64,000 nucleotides of DNA from assembly GCF_025949665.1 (NCBI RefSeq), contig NZ_JAPDFT010000001.1, positions 1,116,001 to 1,180,000 of the forward strand, read 5' to 3'. The translations under genes were made by a program, and so were the position numbers. Within the stretch, counting starts at the first letter, position 1; each line of letters opens with the position of its first letter. The notes below the pieces were generated by a model. It searched no databases, had not been told where the DNA came from, and saw only the letters and a program-made list of their open reading frames with translations. The stretch comes from Chryseobacterium viscerum (lineage in GTDB: Bacteria; Bacteroidota; Bacteroidia; Flavobacteriales; Weeksellaceae). Shown piece after piece: positions 1 to 8,902 of the stretch.

Positions 1-718
1 TAGCATTCTCTTTACTGCCACCATATACAGCCTGATAATAAATAGCGTATCCTTCAATCGTATTTCCTTTTGGAATCTTTGTAGTGGGAATGAAGCTAAC
101 AATTAGGCAGTAATCATCTGCATGTTTAGGGTCACATTTTTTTAATTTTATAGGATCTTTGCCTGTTTGGAAAGATGATTGAAAAAATTCTTGACTTTCA
201 AGCTTAGATTCTAAACGAGATGCAGGTTCAGATGTACCTGTATTTCTTTTGTCCGATTCTGTTTTTTTATTTGGTAATGTGGCTTTTCTGATAGTTTCCC
301 TTTTATCTAAATTTTTTGTTACCTCATTCATTTTCAATAAGGTGGGTTTGTCAAAAATTCCAGAAGCAGCAATGCCGTTATTGCTTTGAAAATTGATGAG
401 TGCAATCCTTGTTTTATCACCAAAATAGGCTTTGTTCTCGGATACTGTATGCCCTAATTTATCAAGTGTATTATTAACTGCTGCTACATGCTGCCCGTTG
501 TCAAATAATTGAATGACAGATCCGCTTTTTTCTACTTTACTGAATGCTCTGCTTCTGAAAGGATCATATGTTATTTGGGTAACTTCTGTTTTTGCGAGAG
601 ATATTTTGCTGTCCTGATCGGTGATCTGCTCAGGTTTTTCTTTATCCTCTTTATTATGGGTATTTTGCTTCTCGGACCTGCCAGCCCTGGGTGCAAATGT
701 TTTTTTGTGTCTGCTCAT
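1..718 (-). CDS. Partial eCIS-associated peptidoglycan-binding protein (C-terminus outside window)
   Basis: An open frame runs leftward from an ATG at 716-718 to the window edge without a stop (239 codons). The N-terminus is basic and unstructured (begins MSRHKKTFAPRAGR). Residues about 65-130 resemble a PG_binding_1 domain: a conserved-looking V-x-x-x-N-x-x-L-D-K-L-G stretch, then YFGDKTRIALINFQ and a G-I-A-A-S-G-I-F-D-K-P-T-L motif. It lies 45 bases downstream of the AAA+ ATPase in the same orientation, so it is probably the last or a late gene of the leftward eCIS operon. Proteins in this position in eCIS loci are often cargo or cell-wall-targeting factors; that role is inferred, since the catalytic part, if any, is not in the window. 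Confidence 0.7.
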   Translation of the reverse strand, partial: MSRHKKTFAPRAGRSEKQNTHNKEDKEKPEQITDQDSKISLAKTEVTQITYDPFRSRAFSKVEKSGSVIQLFDNGQHVAAVNNTLDKLGHTVSENKAYFGDKTRIALINFQSNNGIAASGIFDKPTLLKMNEVTKNLDKRETIRKATLPNKKTESDKRNTGTSEPASRLESKLESQEFFQSSFQTGKDPIKLKKCDPKHADDYCLIVSFIPTTKIPKGNTIEGYAIYYQAVYGGSKENA

Positions 719-763
719 GGTATTGGTTATTAGATGAGTTTTTATTATGCTGTGCTAAGGGGT

Positions 764-2218
764 TTATTCTGGTTTTTGTACAAATGGGCTGAGGCGGGAT
801 TGATTTTTTCCAAAAGCCTTTTCGTTTTCTATCATTAAATAAGTGCTTATTAATGAATAGGTAATGCTGGTTTCATTACGGTCATGTAATGCCATTGCTA
901 CATTTTTCATAATGTTTCGGATGTTAGCACCCGTATAGGTATACTCTTTGGTTAAATGCTGTAAAAGGGCATCACTTTCAAAAGTTATGTTTTTAGGCAA
1001 ATAATGCTCCCAAAGGGCTTTTCTGGTGGTTTCTGTAGGACGAATTACATTCACAGAAACATCTATACGGCGCTTGAAAGCATCATCCATATTGTTTTCA
1101 AAATTGGAAGCCAGAATTGTTAATCCGTCAAATTTTTCTATTCGCTGCAATAAATAAGAAACCTCCTGGTTGGCGTAGCGGTCATGAGCATCTTTTACAT
1201 CAGAACGTTTCCCAAATAAAGCGTCAGCTTCATCAAAAAACAGCATACAGTTTTTACCCTGCAGCCTGTTGAATAACACTTCAAGGTTTTTCTCAGTTTC
1301 ACCAATGTATTTGCTCACTACCTGTGAAAGATCTACATGGTACATATCAATACCATATGCATTAGCAAGAATTCCGGCCAGCATCGTTTTTCCCGTTCCC
1401 GGTGCACCGTAGAATAAGGCAATGAAACCTGGTTTAAAGCTATGCTCATTGGTTTTGAAAAAGCCGTTTTCCAATGCTTTTATATAATGCCCAATGGGTT
1501 TTATCTGATCTCTCACATTATCTTCCAAAATAATATCTTCCATGGTGAGATCAGACTTGTAAAGCCTGCCGGGAAAGTAAGAACCATGATCCAGTTGTGG
1601 TTTCTGTCCTGATAAAAAATAATTGAGATAAGCGGTATCCAATTCAATTTTTCCATGAATAAATTCTGTTGAAGAACGATTGTAAATAATATCATTTTTC
1701 AATAGTACACTGCCATTGATGAGTTGTGCACCATACTGTGACCACAGTGATAAATCTTTACCTGCCAGCAAAAAAAGTGCAGTTTGAAAAGTAGGCTTAA
1801 AGCTGCGGCTGATTTTATCATATTCACCACCTGCTTCAATAGCAAATGCATTGCTGCTTTCTTCTATCTGTACAAATGTTTTCAGGATGGAAGGATAATG
1901 AGCCGAAGCAATGCCCAGCGCTAAGATTATTCTGTCTACAACAGTAAGCTGGTGGGTGTTGATCGTAATGGAATAAGGAGATTGGTCATCTGATTCCGGA
2001 GGTTCAGGTATTTCATAACCAATATTCAATTCTGTCTCATCTTCCAGAAATAATTCTTTGCATCGCTTTTCAATAAGGGATTGTAACCATTTCATTTCTT
2101 CATTTAAAGAGTTATGATTTACAGCATTGGCTTGAAATAGCGGATTGATTATTTCTGTTTTTTCATTAACATTGGTTTTTATTAATGATGAGTGTTCATG
2201 GTTAATAGGAGATTTCAT
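764..2218 (-). CDS. eCIS AAA+ ATPase (Afp15/Pvc15-like)
   Basis: The 484-aa protein has a C-terminal AAA+ module: Walker A GAPGTGKT near residue 270, Walker B LFFDEADALFGKR near 326, the N-Q-E-V-S-Y-L-L-Q-R-I-E block that follows it in this family, and an arginine-finger-like FKRRID. The N-terminal 200 residues lack recognised catalytic motifs and match the Afp15/Pvc15 layout. The family is required for assembly or cargo handling of eCIS particles and works in the cytoplasm. It follows the tape-measure gene on the same strand, as in Afp and PVC loci. A second, diverged ATPase of the same architecture lies at 42380-43696. Confidence 0.9.
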   Translation of the reverse strand: MKSPINHEHSSLIKTNVNEKTEIINPLFQANAVNHNSLNEEMKWLQSLIEKRCKELFLEDETELNIGYEIPEPPESDDQSPYSITINTHQLTVVDRIILALGIASAHYPSILKTFVQIEESSNAFAIEAGGEYDKISRSFKPTFQTALFLLAGKDLSLWSQYGAQLINGSVLLKNDIIYNRSSTEFIHGKIELDTAYLNYFLSGQKPQLDHGSYFPGRLYKSDLTMEDIILEDNVRDQIKPIGHYIKALENGFFKTNEHSFKPGFIALFYGAPGTGKTMLAGILANAYGIDMYHVDLSQVVSKYIGETEKNLEVLFNRLQGKNCMLFFDEADALFGKRSDVKDAHDRYANQEVSYLLQRIEKFDGLTILASNFENNMDDAFKRRIDVSVNVIRPTETTRKALWEHYLPKNITFESDALLQHLTKEYTYTGANIRNIMKNVAMALHDRNETSITYSLISTYLMIENEKAFGKNQSRLSPFVQKPE

Positions 2219-2326
2219 AATCTTATTTTGAATTAATGGGGTTACAGTGAAGGTATTGCTGATGTAAAATCAGCAACTTTAGAGTATTTGAAAAACTTCA
2301 GAGGATTTAGAAAATGTAACCTGTTA

Positions 2327-3769
2327 TTACCAGTTTACAAATATGAATTTTTTCTGCCAGGGAAGTTTTACGAGACCAATTCCCCAGGAAAGCTTTTCAA
2401 GAAGAATATCCTGTGTTTTTCGTTCTACAATAAGGGTGTAATCAGAGTCAGTGATGACTAATTTCCCCGGCCGCTGGAAAAACTCGTTTTGTAATAAGGC
2501 AGCAGATGATTTTTTCATGGGAGCCCAGTTGTGCTGTACGCTTTCTATGACATTTTTAGCCTGCGTTTTATGTTTACGTGAAAGCTTAATATGCCTGTTA
2601 ATCGTTTGATGCATCGGAATATTACACAGGAATTTTTCAAAAATCATGTCATATTCAGGAGCATTTATTTTTCCGGTGGCGATATAATGCAGCAGATGGG
2701 CACACAATTCCGGATCAGTGAGCTGCTGGGTTTTGGGATCAATAAGTTCACAATGTTCAAACAGGGTTTTGATGAATGGGTGGATCAGAATAAGCCCTGC
2801 ATTTTGAATATATTGTCCCTCATTCTGGGTTACATCTTCCTGAACTATTACATTTTTTTCCTGAATGGGTTCTGTCGAGGTTTCTACATTTTCAGGCTGA
2901 TCTGCTACATTCGTTTTGATGCTTTCAGAAATTTCATTTTCTGTAATAAAAGGGAATATCTTAACTACTGTTTTCCTGTTCTGATGATTGTTTTTTGTTG
3001 TTGATAAACCAATCTGCTCTATTGTTGAAATTTCTTGTAAAAGATACTCCCGTGGATGGTTATTGGATGTATTCAGATACTCCGATATTACATTGAAGAC
3101 TAAACGCCATATTGCAATTCTATCTGTATGATTGAGTTTCGATAGATAACGTATTGTATCAGTTTTCAGGTTGATTTTCAATTCCTTGTTTTTCAAAATT
3201 GCCAGGCATAATTGTGCAATTTGTTCATCGGAAAGCTGATTGATAAGCCGGTTCCGGACATTTTCTTTTGACAAAGCAGATACAATACTTTTTTGAAAGC
3301 TGTCAGCCGAAATAATGCGTTCAAAAACCGATGGTTCCAAAATAGCCATAGCATTGCTTTCCGAATTCCACCAGGGCATAGCTCCTTTTTCTAAAAAATA
3401 GATAAAAGCCCTGAGCATCTTTTCCTGATGATCTACAAGATAGGGTTTAGCCTCACTTTCTGTTTCCTGATGAGAAGTTTCAATAGGTTTGGTAATTTCT
3501 GACAGTTCTTCTTTAAAGAGTTCAGCTATTTGATCTTTTAACTCCGTATTTAATGCGCTGTTTTTTACCTCCACATTTAATTCTAAACGAGGAACCTGAA
3601 GGGTATGACCTGCCAACTTATATTCTAAAGCGTTGATATGCTTTTCTATTTCCGGAAAAACATCAATAGACAAAAAGCTGTTAATATCATCTTTTATACG
3701 CAATGCTTTTTCTTTGTTGTTGACGGTAATTTCAAGAAAAACTTTCTGAATGATATGATTTTGCTTCAC
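2327..3769 (-). CDS. eCIS tape-measure protein (CIS_TMP, Afp14-like)
   Basis: The 480-aa protein begins MKQNHIIQKVFLEI, with the H-I-I-Q-K start typical of Bacteroidota contractile injection system tape-measure proteins, and carries the conserved late motif LILIHPFIKTLFEHC followed by a YIATGK segment near residues 330-370. Tape-measure proteins set sheath/tube length and occupy the lumen before cargo. The central part is helical and rich in Lys, Glu and Asn. It lies between the small Cys-rich gene and the AAA+ ATPase, the order expected for tape measure followed by ATPase. The assignment rests on family pattern and position; the length relation to the particle cannot be checked here. Confidence 0.85.
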   Translation of the reverse strand: MKQNHIIQKVFLEITVNNKEKALRIKDDINSFLSIDVFPEIEKHINALEYKLAGHTLQVPRLELNVEVKNSALNTELKDQIAELFKEELSEITKPIETSHQETESEAKPYLVDHQEKMLRAFIYFLEKGAMPWWNSESNAMAILEPSVFERIISADSFQKSIVSALSKENVRNRLINQLSDEQIAQLCLAILKNKELKINLKTDTIRYLSKLNHTDRIAIWRLVFNVISEYLNTSNNHPREYLLQEISTIEQIGLSTTKNNHQNRKTVVKIFPFITENEISESIKTNVADQPENVETSTEPIQEKNVIVQEDVTQNEGQYIQNAGLILIHPFIKTLFEHCELIDPKTQQLTDPELCAHLLHYIATGKINAPEYDMIFEKFLCNIPMHQTINRHIKLSRKHKTQAKNVIESVQHNWAPMKKSSAALLQNEFFQRPGKLVITDSDYTLIVERKTQDILLEKLSWGIGLVKLPWQKKFIFVNW

Positions 3770-3815
3770 ATTGAATAGGTTTAAATGATAAAATATTGGG
3801 AATCGTCAGACAGTC

Positions 3816-4136
3816 TTACTTTTTGTCGAACTCACCACCCCAGAAACCTGCAGGACAAAGACTGAATCTTGATCTCTGCTTGGCACTCAATCTGCATCCG
3901 CAGCCTCTTACAAATCCATCTTTTGGACCATCTATTACTTCCAGTGTATCTGGATTGAGCCATTTCATTGCGTTGCAATTGTTACCGTTTTTTAAAGGAC
4001 ATGCATTACAAATTTCTTCTCTTAAAGAGAAAATAGCTTCTTCGTTTTGATCTGCCACGCCCAATTTTGAGCGTAGTTCGTTAAAATGACCGCCAATGAT
4101 TTCATTGCGCTTGCTGAAAAGTGTTTTAATGTTCAT
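3816..4136 (-). CDS. Small cysteine-rich protein, first gene of leftward eCIS operon
   Basis: A 106-aa protein with six cysteines at positions 43, 46, 54, 79, 81 and 94 arranged as C-x2-C-P-L-x5-C, then G-C-G-C-R-L and a final L-C-P-A-G-F-W-G-G. The spacing suggests a metal (Zn or Fe-S) or disulfide-stabilised fold. There is no signal peptide, so it probably acts in the cytoplasm. It is the first gene behind a strong TAnnTTTG promoter on the minus strand and is followed after 46 bases by the tape-measure gene, so it is co-expressed with eCIS assembly factors. I do not recognise a named function; a chaperone or assembly factor is possible. Confidence 0.75.
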   Translation of the reverse strand: MNIKTLFSKRNEIIGGHFNELRSKLGVADQNEEAIFSLREEICNACPLKNGNNCNAMKWLNPDTLEVIDGPKDGFVRGCGCRLSAKQRSRFSLCPAGFWGGEFDKK

Positions 4137-4164
4137 ATGATTAAAGTTTTTAAAATTATTGGGT

Positions 4165-4230
4165 CAAAATTAGAAAGAAGGGATCCTATTTTGCGAATTA
4201 TAAGGCGGCTCTATTCTGTCTTTGCAGTAA
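4165..4230 (-). promoter_or_regulatory. eCIS regulon promoter, copy A (leftward operon)
   Basis: Read on the minus strand: a TTACTGCAAAGACAG box at 4230-4216, then AATAGAG, and a perfect -7 box TAATTTTG at 4172-4165. The distance from the first base of the box to the last base of the -7 is 66. The -7 box lies 29 bases before the ATG at 4136. There is no clear TTTG at -33, which fits an activator-dependent promoter. The same box at the same spacing recurs in seven other places in the window. Confidence 0.65.
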
Positions 4231-4442
4231 AAGACAAAATCATATCCTAATGATGCAGATTTATATTTTCTGGAAATTACCGGGTGCAAAAAAGCTGATC
4301 TTTCTAATCAGGAAAGCATATGATTTTTGGGAGAACTAATACTTTAGGCAATCCATCATTGTATTCAATTATTAACCATTCGGAAAATACAGACCACTAA
4401 GAATAGCCATCTAATTAATAGATAATCATATGTTGAAATACA

Positions 4443-4607
4443 ATGATTTTTAAAAGCAGAATGAGACTCAATTACAGACTGAAATTTGGCCATCATAAGA
4501 GTAAGGAAATCTTCGGGCTAAAATTTATTTTTTTTAATACCGTTTTTAATGTGTTTGTTGTCAGTGTATTAATGGTGTTGTTTTTAGTTTTCTTTGATAA
4601 GAATTAA
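4443..4607 (+). CDS. Possible small single-span membrane protein (54 aa)
   Basis: An ATG-started 54-codon frame sits between the divergent eCIS promoters. The first 25 residues are basic (Arg, Lys, His) and the last 28 form one hydrophobic segment (about residues 26-51, rich in Phe, Val and Leu) ending FFDKN. A basic head with one hydrophobic tail is compatible with a small membrane peptide. No ribosome-binding site or homologue is evident, and the frame stops 9 bases before the copy B regulatory box. It may be a chance frame; an alternative ATG lies at 4461. Confidence 0.3.
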   Translation: MIFKSRMRLNYRLKFGHHKSKEIFGLKFIFFNTVFNVFVVSVLMVLFLVFFDKN

Positions 4608-4615
4608 AATCCTAT

Positions 4616-4681
4616 TTACTGCAAAGACTGTATTGAACCCCCAAAATATTTGTCTTTTGAGGGGGTGTGATTGTATGTTTG
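4616..4681 (+). promoter_or_regulatory. eCIS regulon promoter, copy B (main structural operon)
   Basis: The box TTACTGCAAAGACTG occupies 4616-4630 and the -7 element TATGTTTG 4674-4681, a 66-base span identical to copy A. A TTTG at 4649-4652 could be the -33 element (21-base gap). The -7 is 27 bases before the ATG of the DUF4255 gene, so this is the likely start of the long rightward operon. Confidence 0.7.
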
Positions 4682-4707
4682 CACCATAATAATTAAGAAC
4701 AGAAATT

Positions 4708-5292
4708 ATGATTAATAAAGTATTAACAGTTTTAAAAAATCAGCTAAATGCTCCGGATGGTTTGTGGGATCCTAACGTTCCTGGCGAAATTGAAATCGCT
4801 GTTGTTGATGACATTGCAAAACATGATGACAACACTGAAGGACTTAGTAACAAAGTAGTAATTAGTCTGCTCAACATTGAGGAAGAATCAACATTGAAAA
4901 ACAGATCAAGGTATCAGCCGGTTGTGGTAGAAAACAATCCGGTCCGATATGATAAGGAAAGTACTCCTGCTTACTTAAATCTATATGTAATGATTGCTGC
5001 CAACAGAAGTACATACAACAAATCTTTACTAAGTATTTCAAAAGTTATTGAGGTATTTCAGGCCAAGAATGTTCTGGAGTATGTAGACCTTGAACCTCAA
5101 AACAATTTCAGTTTCAGAATTGAACTGCATTCCATTCCCTTTGAACAGCTAAGTTACGTCTGGGGTTTATTAGGCGGAAAAATAATGCCTTCTGCTTTAT
5201 ATAAAATCAGTGTGATAAAGATTGCAGCTAAAGATGTAGTCCCAGTCAAATTAATTAATGACATTAATATACAAAGTATTAAAGTTGATTAA
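4708..5292 (+). CDS. Cap / tail terminator protein, DUF4255 (Pvc16/Afp16-like)
   Basis: The 194-aa protein matches the DUF4255 (Pvc16 N-terminal) family: an N-terminal helix INKVLTVLKNQLNA, a central V-V-I-S-L-L-N-I-E-E block followed by Y-L-N-L-Y-V-M-I-A-A-N, and the late W-x-L-L-G-G-K-x-x-P-S-x-x-Y-K motif. Family members cap the distal end of the sheath/tube and end polymerisation. It is the first gene of the rightward structural operon and is followed after 47 bases by the first sheath gene, the usual Bacteroidota eCIS order. Confidence 0.88.
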   Translation: MINKVLTVLKNQLNAPDGLWDPNVPGEIEIAVVDDIAKHDDNTEGLSNKVVISLLNIEEESTLKNRSRYQPVVVENNPVRYDKESTPAYLNLYVMIAANRSTYNKSLLSISKVIEVFQAKNVLEYVDLEPQNNFSFRIELHSIPFEQLSYVWGLLGGKIMPSALYKISVIKIAAKDVVPVKLINDINIQSIKVD

Positions 5293-5339
5293 TCATAAAA
5301 GCAAAAACTAAAAACTAATAACCCTTTAAATTTTTAAAC

Positions 5340-7058
5340 ATGTTAAATCCAGCAACACCAGGTGTTTCTGTTGAAGAAATTACAAAACTTCCATACTCAG
5401 TTGCCTACATAGAAACAGCTATGCCAGCATTTATTGGGTATACCGAACTACTCCCTGTTGGGTATAATGAGCCCTTCACCATCAGTTCCCTTTTAGAATA
5501 TGAACAATATTTTGGAAAAGCAAAAGAAGAAAATATCCAGCTGCAGGATGTAGAAGGCAAAGGAGCAACTATTATAGCACCTCAGGCACAGTTTTTAATG
5601 TATTATTCATTGCAAATGTATTTTGCAAATGGCGGCGGACCGTGTTATATCATTTCTGTAGGAGATTATACATCAGCACAAGTACAATTATCTTCATTGG
5701 AAGCAGGACTGGCTAAAATTGATCATAAAAACATTAAAGAACCGATTCTTATTATTTTCCCTGATGCTGTTTCGCTTACCAATGAATCCGAGTTTTACAG
5801 CATTTACAATCAGGCTATTGATAAAGCTAAAGTAGAGAATAAAAACAGGTTTGTTATACTGGACACTTATTACGGAAATTCTGTTGTCCAATCAAACAAT
5901 CTTACCACCATTGAATCTTTCAGAAGTAAAGTAAATCCAACCAATCACGCGGCAGCTTATTTCCCTCACTTAAAGACCATTTTGAATTATACTTTTGATG
6001 AGACTAAAACACCTATCGTACATACCGGTTTACAAAAAGCAGGGCAGGGAAGTGCTCTTTTTTATGCGGGGGAGATCGCAGCTTTAGATGAATTAAAACG
6101 TTTGGCAAGTGCCGAAATCTCAACTGGGTCTGCCGACGCTTACGTCCTTGCCGATTTATTAGATCAGGCTATTGTGATAGCAGAAGAAGTGAATGAAGCA
6201 GCTGATGCAGGTGATAAAAAAAATGCTTTAACAGAAGTAATTAATGAGGCAAAAGTAGTGTTGGAAGCTATATATGAGGGAATAATAGATGATTTTAAGA
6301 TTCCCGATGATTTAGACGAAAATGCACCTGTTTTCAGTGGAGAGTTTGATGCATTAAAAACTGCAATCCTTGAAGTAAAAGACGAAAAAGGAGATGCAAA
6401 CGGGATAACACTTAAAAATCTGGAATTATCCAATTCTGCACTGTACAATCAGGTGAAAAAAGAAATACAGTCGTTAAAAGTTGTTTTACCGCCATCATCA
6501 GCCATAGCAGGAGCATACGGCAGAATAGACAGTACAAGAGGAGTGTGGAAAGCTCCGGCAAATATCAATATTAGCCATGTCACTACTCCGACAGAAAAAA
6601 TTTCCGATCAGGAACAGGCTGCTTTAAACATAGATGCTTTCGGGAAATCAATCAATGCGATCAGGACTTTTACAGGAAAAGGTACCTTAATCTGGGGAGC
6701 CAGAACCCTTGAAGGAAAAGATAAAAATGATGAAGGGAAGGATAACGAATGGAAGTATGTACATGTACGCCGCTATTACAATATGATCAGACAATCGATC
6801 AACGATGCACTCAACAAGTTTATGAATGAGCCTAATATCCCTCACACATGGTTACGGGCAAAAACAATGTTAGAAAATTTTCTTAACCAGCAATGGATGG
6901 AGGGTGCATTAGCAGGCAGCACTCCGAAAGAAGCTTACGAAGTAACAGTTAAGGGAGTAGAAGGAACGACTACGATGAATGTAAATCTCAAAATAGCATT
7001 AGTGCGCCCGGCAGAGTTTATTGTACTCAACTTTTCACACAAATTGCAACAGTTCTAA
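5340..7058 (+). CDS. Contractile sheath protein 1
   Basis: A 572-aa tail-sheath protein. It opens with the family signature NPATPGVSVEEITKLP and ends with R-P-A-E-F-I-V-L-N-F-S-H-K-L, the segment that forms the sheath extended-arm interactions; the W-x-W-G-A-R-T-L and KYVHVRRYYNMI blocks lie in between. Relative to the 457-aa sheath at 9358 it carries an extra acidic, helical insert at about residues 235-355, probably surface exposed. Having several sheath paralogs is usual in Afp/PVC (Pvc2-4). Which of the three forms the bulk of the sheath and which the baseplate or collar ends is not decided by sequence alone. Confidence 0.93.
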   Translation: MLNPATPGVSVEEITKLPYSVAYIETAMPAFIGYTELLPVGYNEPFTISSLLEYEQYFGKAKEENIQLQDVEGKGATIIAPQAQFLMYYSLQMYFANGGGPCYIISVGDYTSAQVQLSSLEAGLAKIDHKNIKEPILIIFPDAVSLTNESEFYSIYNQAIDKAKVENKNRFVILDTYYGNSVVQSNNLTTIESFRSKVNPTNHAAAYFPHLKTILNYTFDETKTPIVHTGLQKAGQGSALFYAGEIAALDELKRLASAEISTGSADAYVLADLLDQAIVIAEEVNEAADAGDKKNALTEVINEAKVVLEAIYEGIIDDFKIPDDLDENAPVFSGEFDALKTAILEVKDEKGDANGITLKNLELSNSALYNQVKKEIQSLKVVLPPSSAIAGAYGRIDSTRGVWKAPANINISHVTTPTEKISDQEQAALNIDAFGKSINAIRTFTGKGTLIWGARTLEGKDKNDEGKDNEWKYVHVRRYYNMIRQSINDALNKFMNEPNIPHTWLRAKTMLENFLNQQWMEGALAGSTPKEAYEVTVKGVEGTTTMNVNLKIALVRPAEFIVLNFSHKLQQF

Positions 7059-7144
7059 AAAGATAAAATCAATAAATCAATCACGAATAAATACCCGGAG
7101 TTCTACTTCGAGGAATCATTAATATTAACGTAAAATTTTTTAAA

Positions 7145-8866
7145 ATGAATTACAAAACCCCTGGAGTTTACGTGGAGGAACAAGGAAAATTTCCCCCTTC
7201 CGTAGCGCAAGTTGAAACGGCTATCCCTGCTTTTATTGGGTATACAGCAGATGGACCGAAAAATAAACCAACGAGAATTGCTTCGATGTTGGAGTATGAA
7301 GCACTTTTTGGAAAGGCAAATCCGGAAATCTTTGCTGTAGCTTTCAAAGATGGTGTTGCAACAGCAATTCCAACCAAGGTAAGCGACTTTAAAATGTATT
7401 ATGCCATGCAGATGTATTTTGCCAATGGTGGAGGACCTTGTTATATTGTTTCTGTAGGAGATTATAAAAGCCAGGAGGCTGTAGGTGCGCCTACACCAGC
7501 AGAAGCTTTTTTATCAGGTCTTGAATTATTAAAAAATGAAGACGAACCTACCCTGATCGTTTTTCCGGATCTTCAAAGTTTAGCTCCTTCTGTTGCTGAT
7601 GTTACTGCTGCTCAGGCTGTTGTTACTACAGCGTTAAAAGTTAAAAATATTGTTTCCGCTGCTAAAAGTATTGCAGGCCTTGTTGCAGACGCTGTTGCGG
7701 GTGCTAATGTAGATGCTGCAGTTGCTGCTGCGGCTGCTAAGGCTGCTGAGTTTAATGTTGCTAATCCTAACGAGTTACAGGCTGCTGGTGCTCAGGGTGG
7801 TCAGGCTGTTGTAGCGGCTGTTAAGATTGCTGCTGCTGTTGCTAATGCTACTGTTGCTACTGTTAAGGCTGCTGCTCAGGATGTTGTAACTGCTTTTGAT
7901 ACAGATTTAACTTCAGCTGCAACTATTGAAACCAATGCGGTTGCTGCCAGCAGTCTTGTTACTTCCAGAGCAGGTGATGCTGTTGCCATCGGCAAAATCT
8001 ATGCTTTGTACAATAAAGCTTTAGATCAGGCAGAAGCATTAAAAGACAGGTTCGTCATTATGGATATTCTTCAAGATGCGGCTGCTTTTAGAGATAAAGT
8101 AACTTCTACAGGTCTGAAATATGGTGCAGCTTATTATCCAAAACTGAAAACTGTTTTAAGCTATGATTTCAAAGATGCTGATGTTTTAGTTACCGGTGCA
8201 TCTGGTATCACAACTTTGGCGGATTTGAAGAATGCTAATTCTGAAATGTATAATCAGGCTAAACAAGCAATTGAGTCTGCATCAGTAGTACTGGCACCGT
8301 CATCAGCAATTGCCGGAGTTTATGCTAAAGTAGACAGTACTTCCGGAGTATGGAAAGCGCCTGCCAATGTAGGGCTTAGTTTAGTAGATCTTCCTGCAGT
8401 AAAAATTTCTACCAAAGATCAGGATCTGCTTAATGTAGATGCTGCATCAGGAAAATCAATTAACGCGATCAGAACTTTTGCGGGAAAAGGAACATTAGTC
8501 TGGGGCGCAAGAACATTAGACGGAAACAGTAATGAATGGAAATATGTACCTGTACGTAGATTCTTCAATATGGTGGAAGAATCTGTGAAGAAAGCTACAG
8601 AACGTTTCGTCTTTGAACCGAATACTGCCAATACATGGACTCGTGTACAGGCTATGATCGAGAATTTTCTAGATCAGCAGTGGAGAGACGGTGCATTAGC
8701 AGGAAGCAAGCCTGAAGAAGCTTATTACGTAAGCGTTGGTTTACACAAAACAATGTCGGCTCAGGATATTCTGGAAGGAAGAATGAACATCGAGATCGGT
8801 ATGGCTGCAGTACGCCCGGCTGAATTTATCGTGTTAAGTTTTTCACACAAATTACAGGAAGCATAA
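7145..8866 (+). CDS. Contractile sheath protein 2 with Ala/Val-rich insert
   Basis: A 573-aa sheath protein beginning MNYKTPGVYVEEQGKFPPS and ending with the same arm segment as the other sheaths (LSFSHKLQEA). Residues about 149-282 are an insertion of almost pure Ala, Val, Thr and Lys, placed between L-I-V-F-P-D and the L-Y-N-K-A-L-D-Q-A helix; the shorter sheath at 9358 has only a few residues there. The insert uses GCT/GTT codons heavily, giving a base composition unlike its flanks. The last 135 residues differ from the 9358 sheath at only about three positions, pointing to recent duplication or gene conversion. Confidence 0.93.
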   Translation: MNYKTPGVYVEEQGKFPPSVAQVETAIPAFIGYTADGPKNKPTRIASMLEYEALFGKANPEIFAVAFKDGVATAIPTKVSDFKMYYAMQMYFANGGGPCYIVSVGDYKSQEAVGAPTPAEAFLSGLELLKNEDEPTLIVFPDLQSLAPSVADVTAAQAVVTTALKVKNIVSAAKSIAGLVADAVAGANVDAAVAAAAAKAAEFNVANPNELQAAGAQGGQAVVAAVKIAAAVANATVATVKAAAQDVVTAFDTDLTSAATIETNAVAASSLVTSRAGDAVAIGKIYALYNKALDQAEALKDRFVIMDILQDAAAFRDKVTSTGLKYGAAYYPKLKTVLSYDFKDADVLVTGASGITTLADLKNANSEMYNQAKQAIESASVVLAPSSAIAGVYAKVDSTSGVWKAPANVGLSLVDLPAVKISTKDQDLLNVDAASGKSINAIRTFAGKGTLVWGARTLDGNSNEWKYVPVRRFFNMVEESVKKATERFVFEPNTANTWTRVQAMIENFLDQQWRDGALAGSKPEEAYYVSVGLHKTMSAQDILEGRMNIEIGMAAVRPAEFIVLSFSHKLQEA

Positions 8867-8902
8867 AATCAATTAAATAACAAATAAAATTAAAAATAAA
8901 TT

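Noticed and set aside
2591-3004. 137-codon plus-strand frame opposite the tape-measure gene
   Set aside because: Shadow of the minus-strand gene; low-complexity Phe/Ile composition with no start signal.
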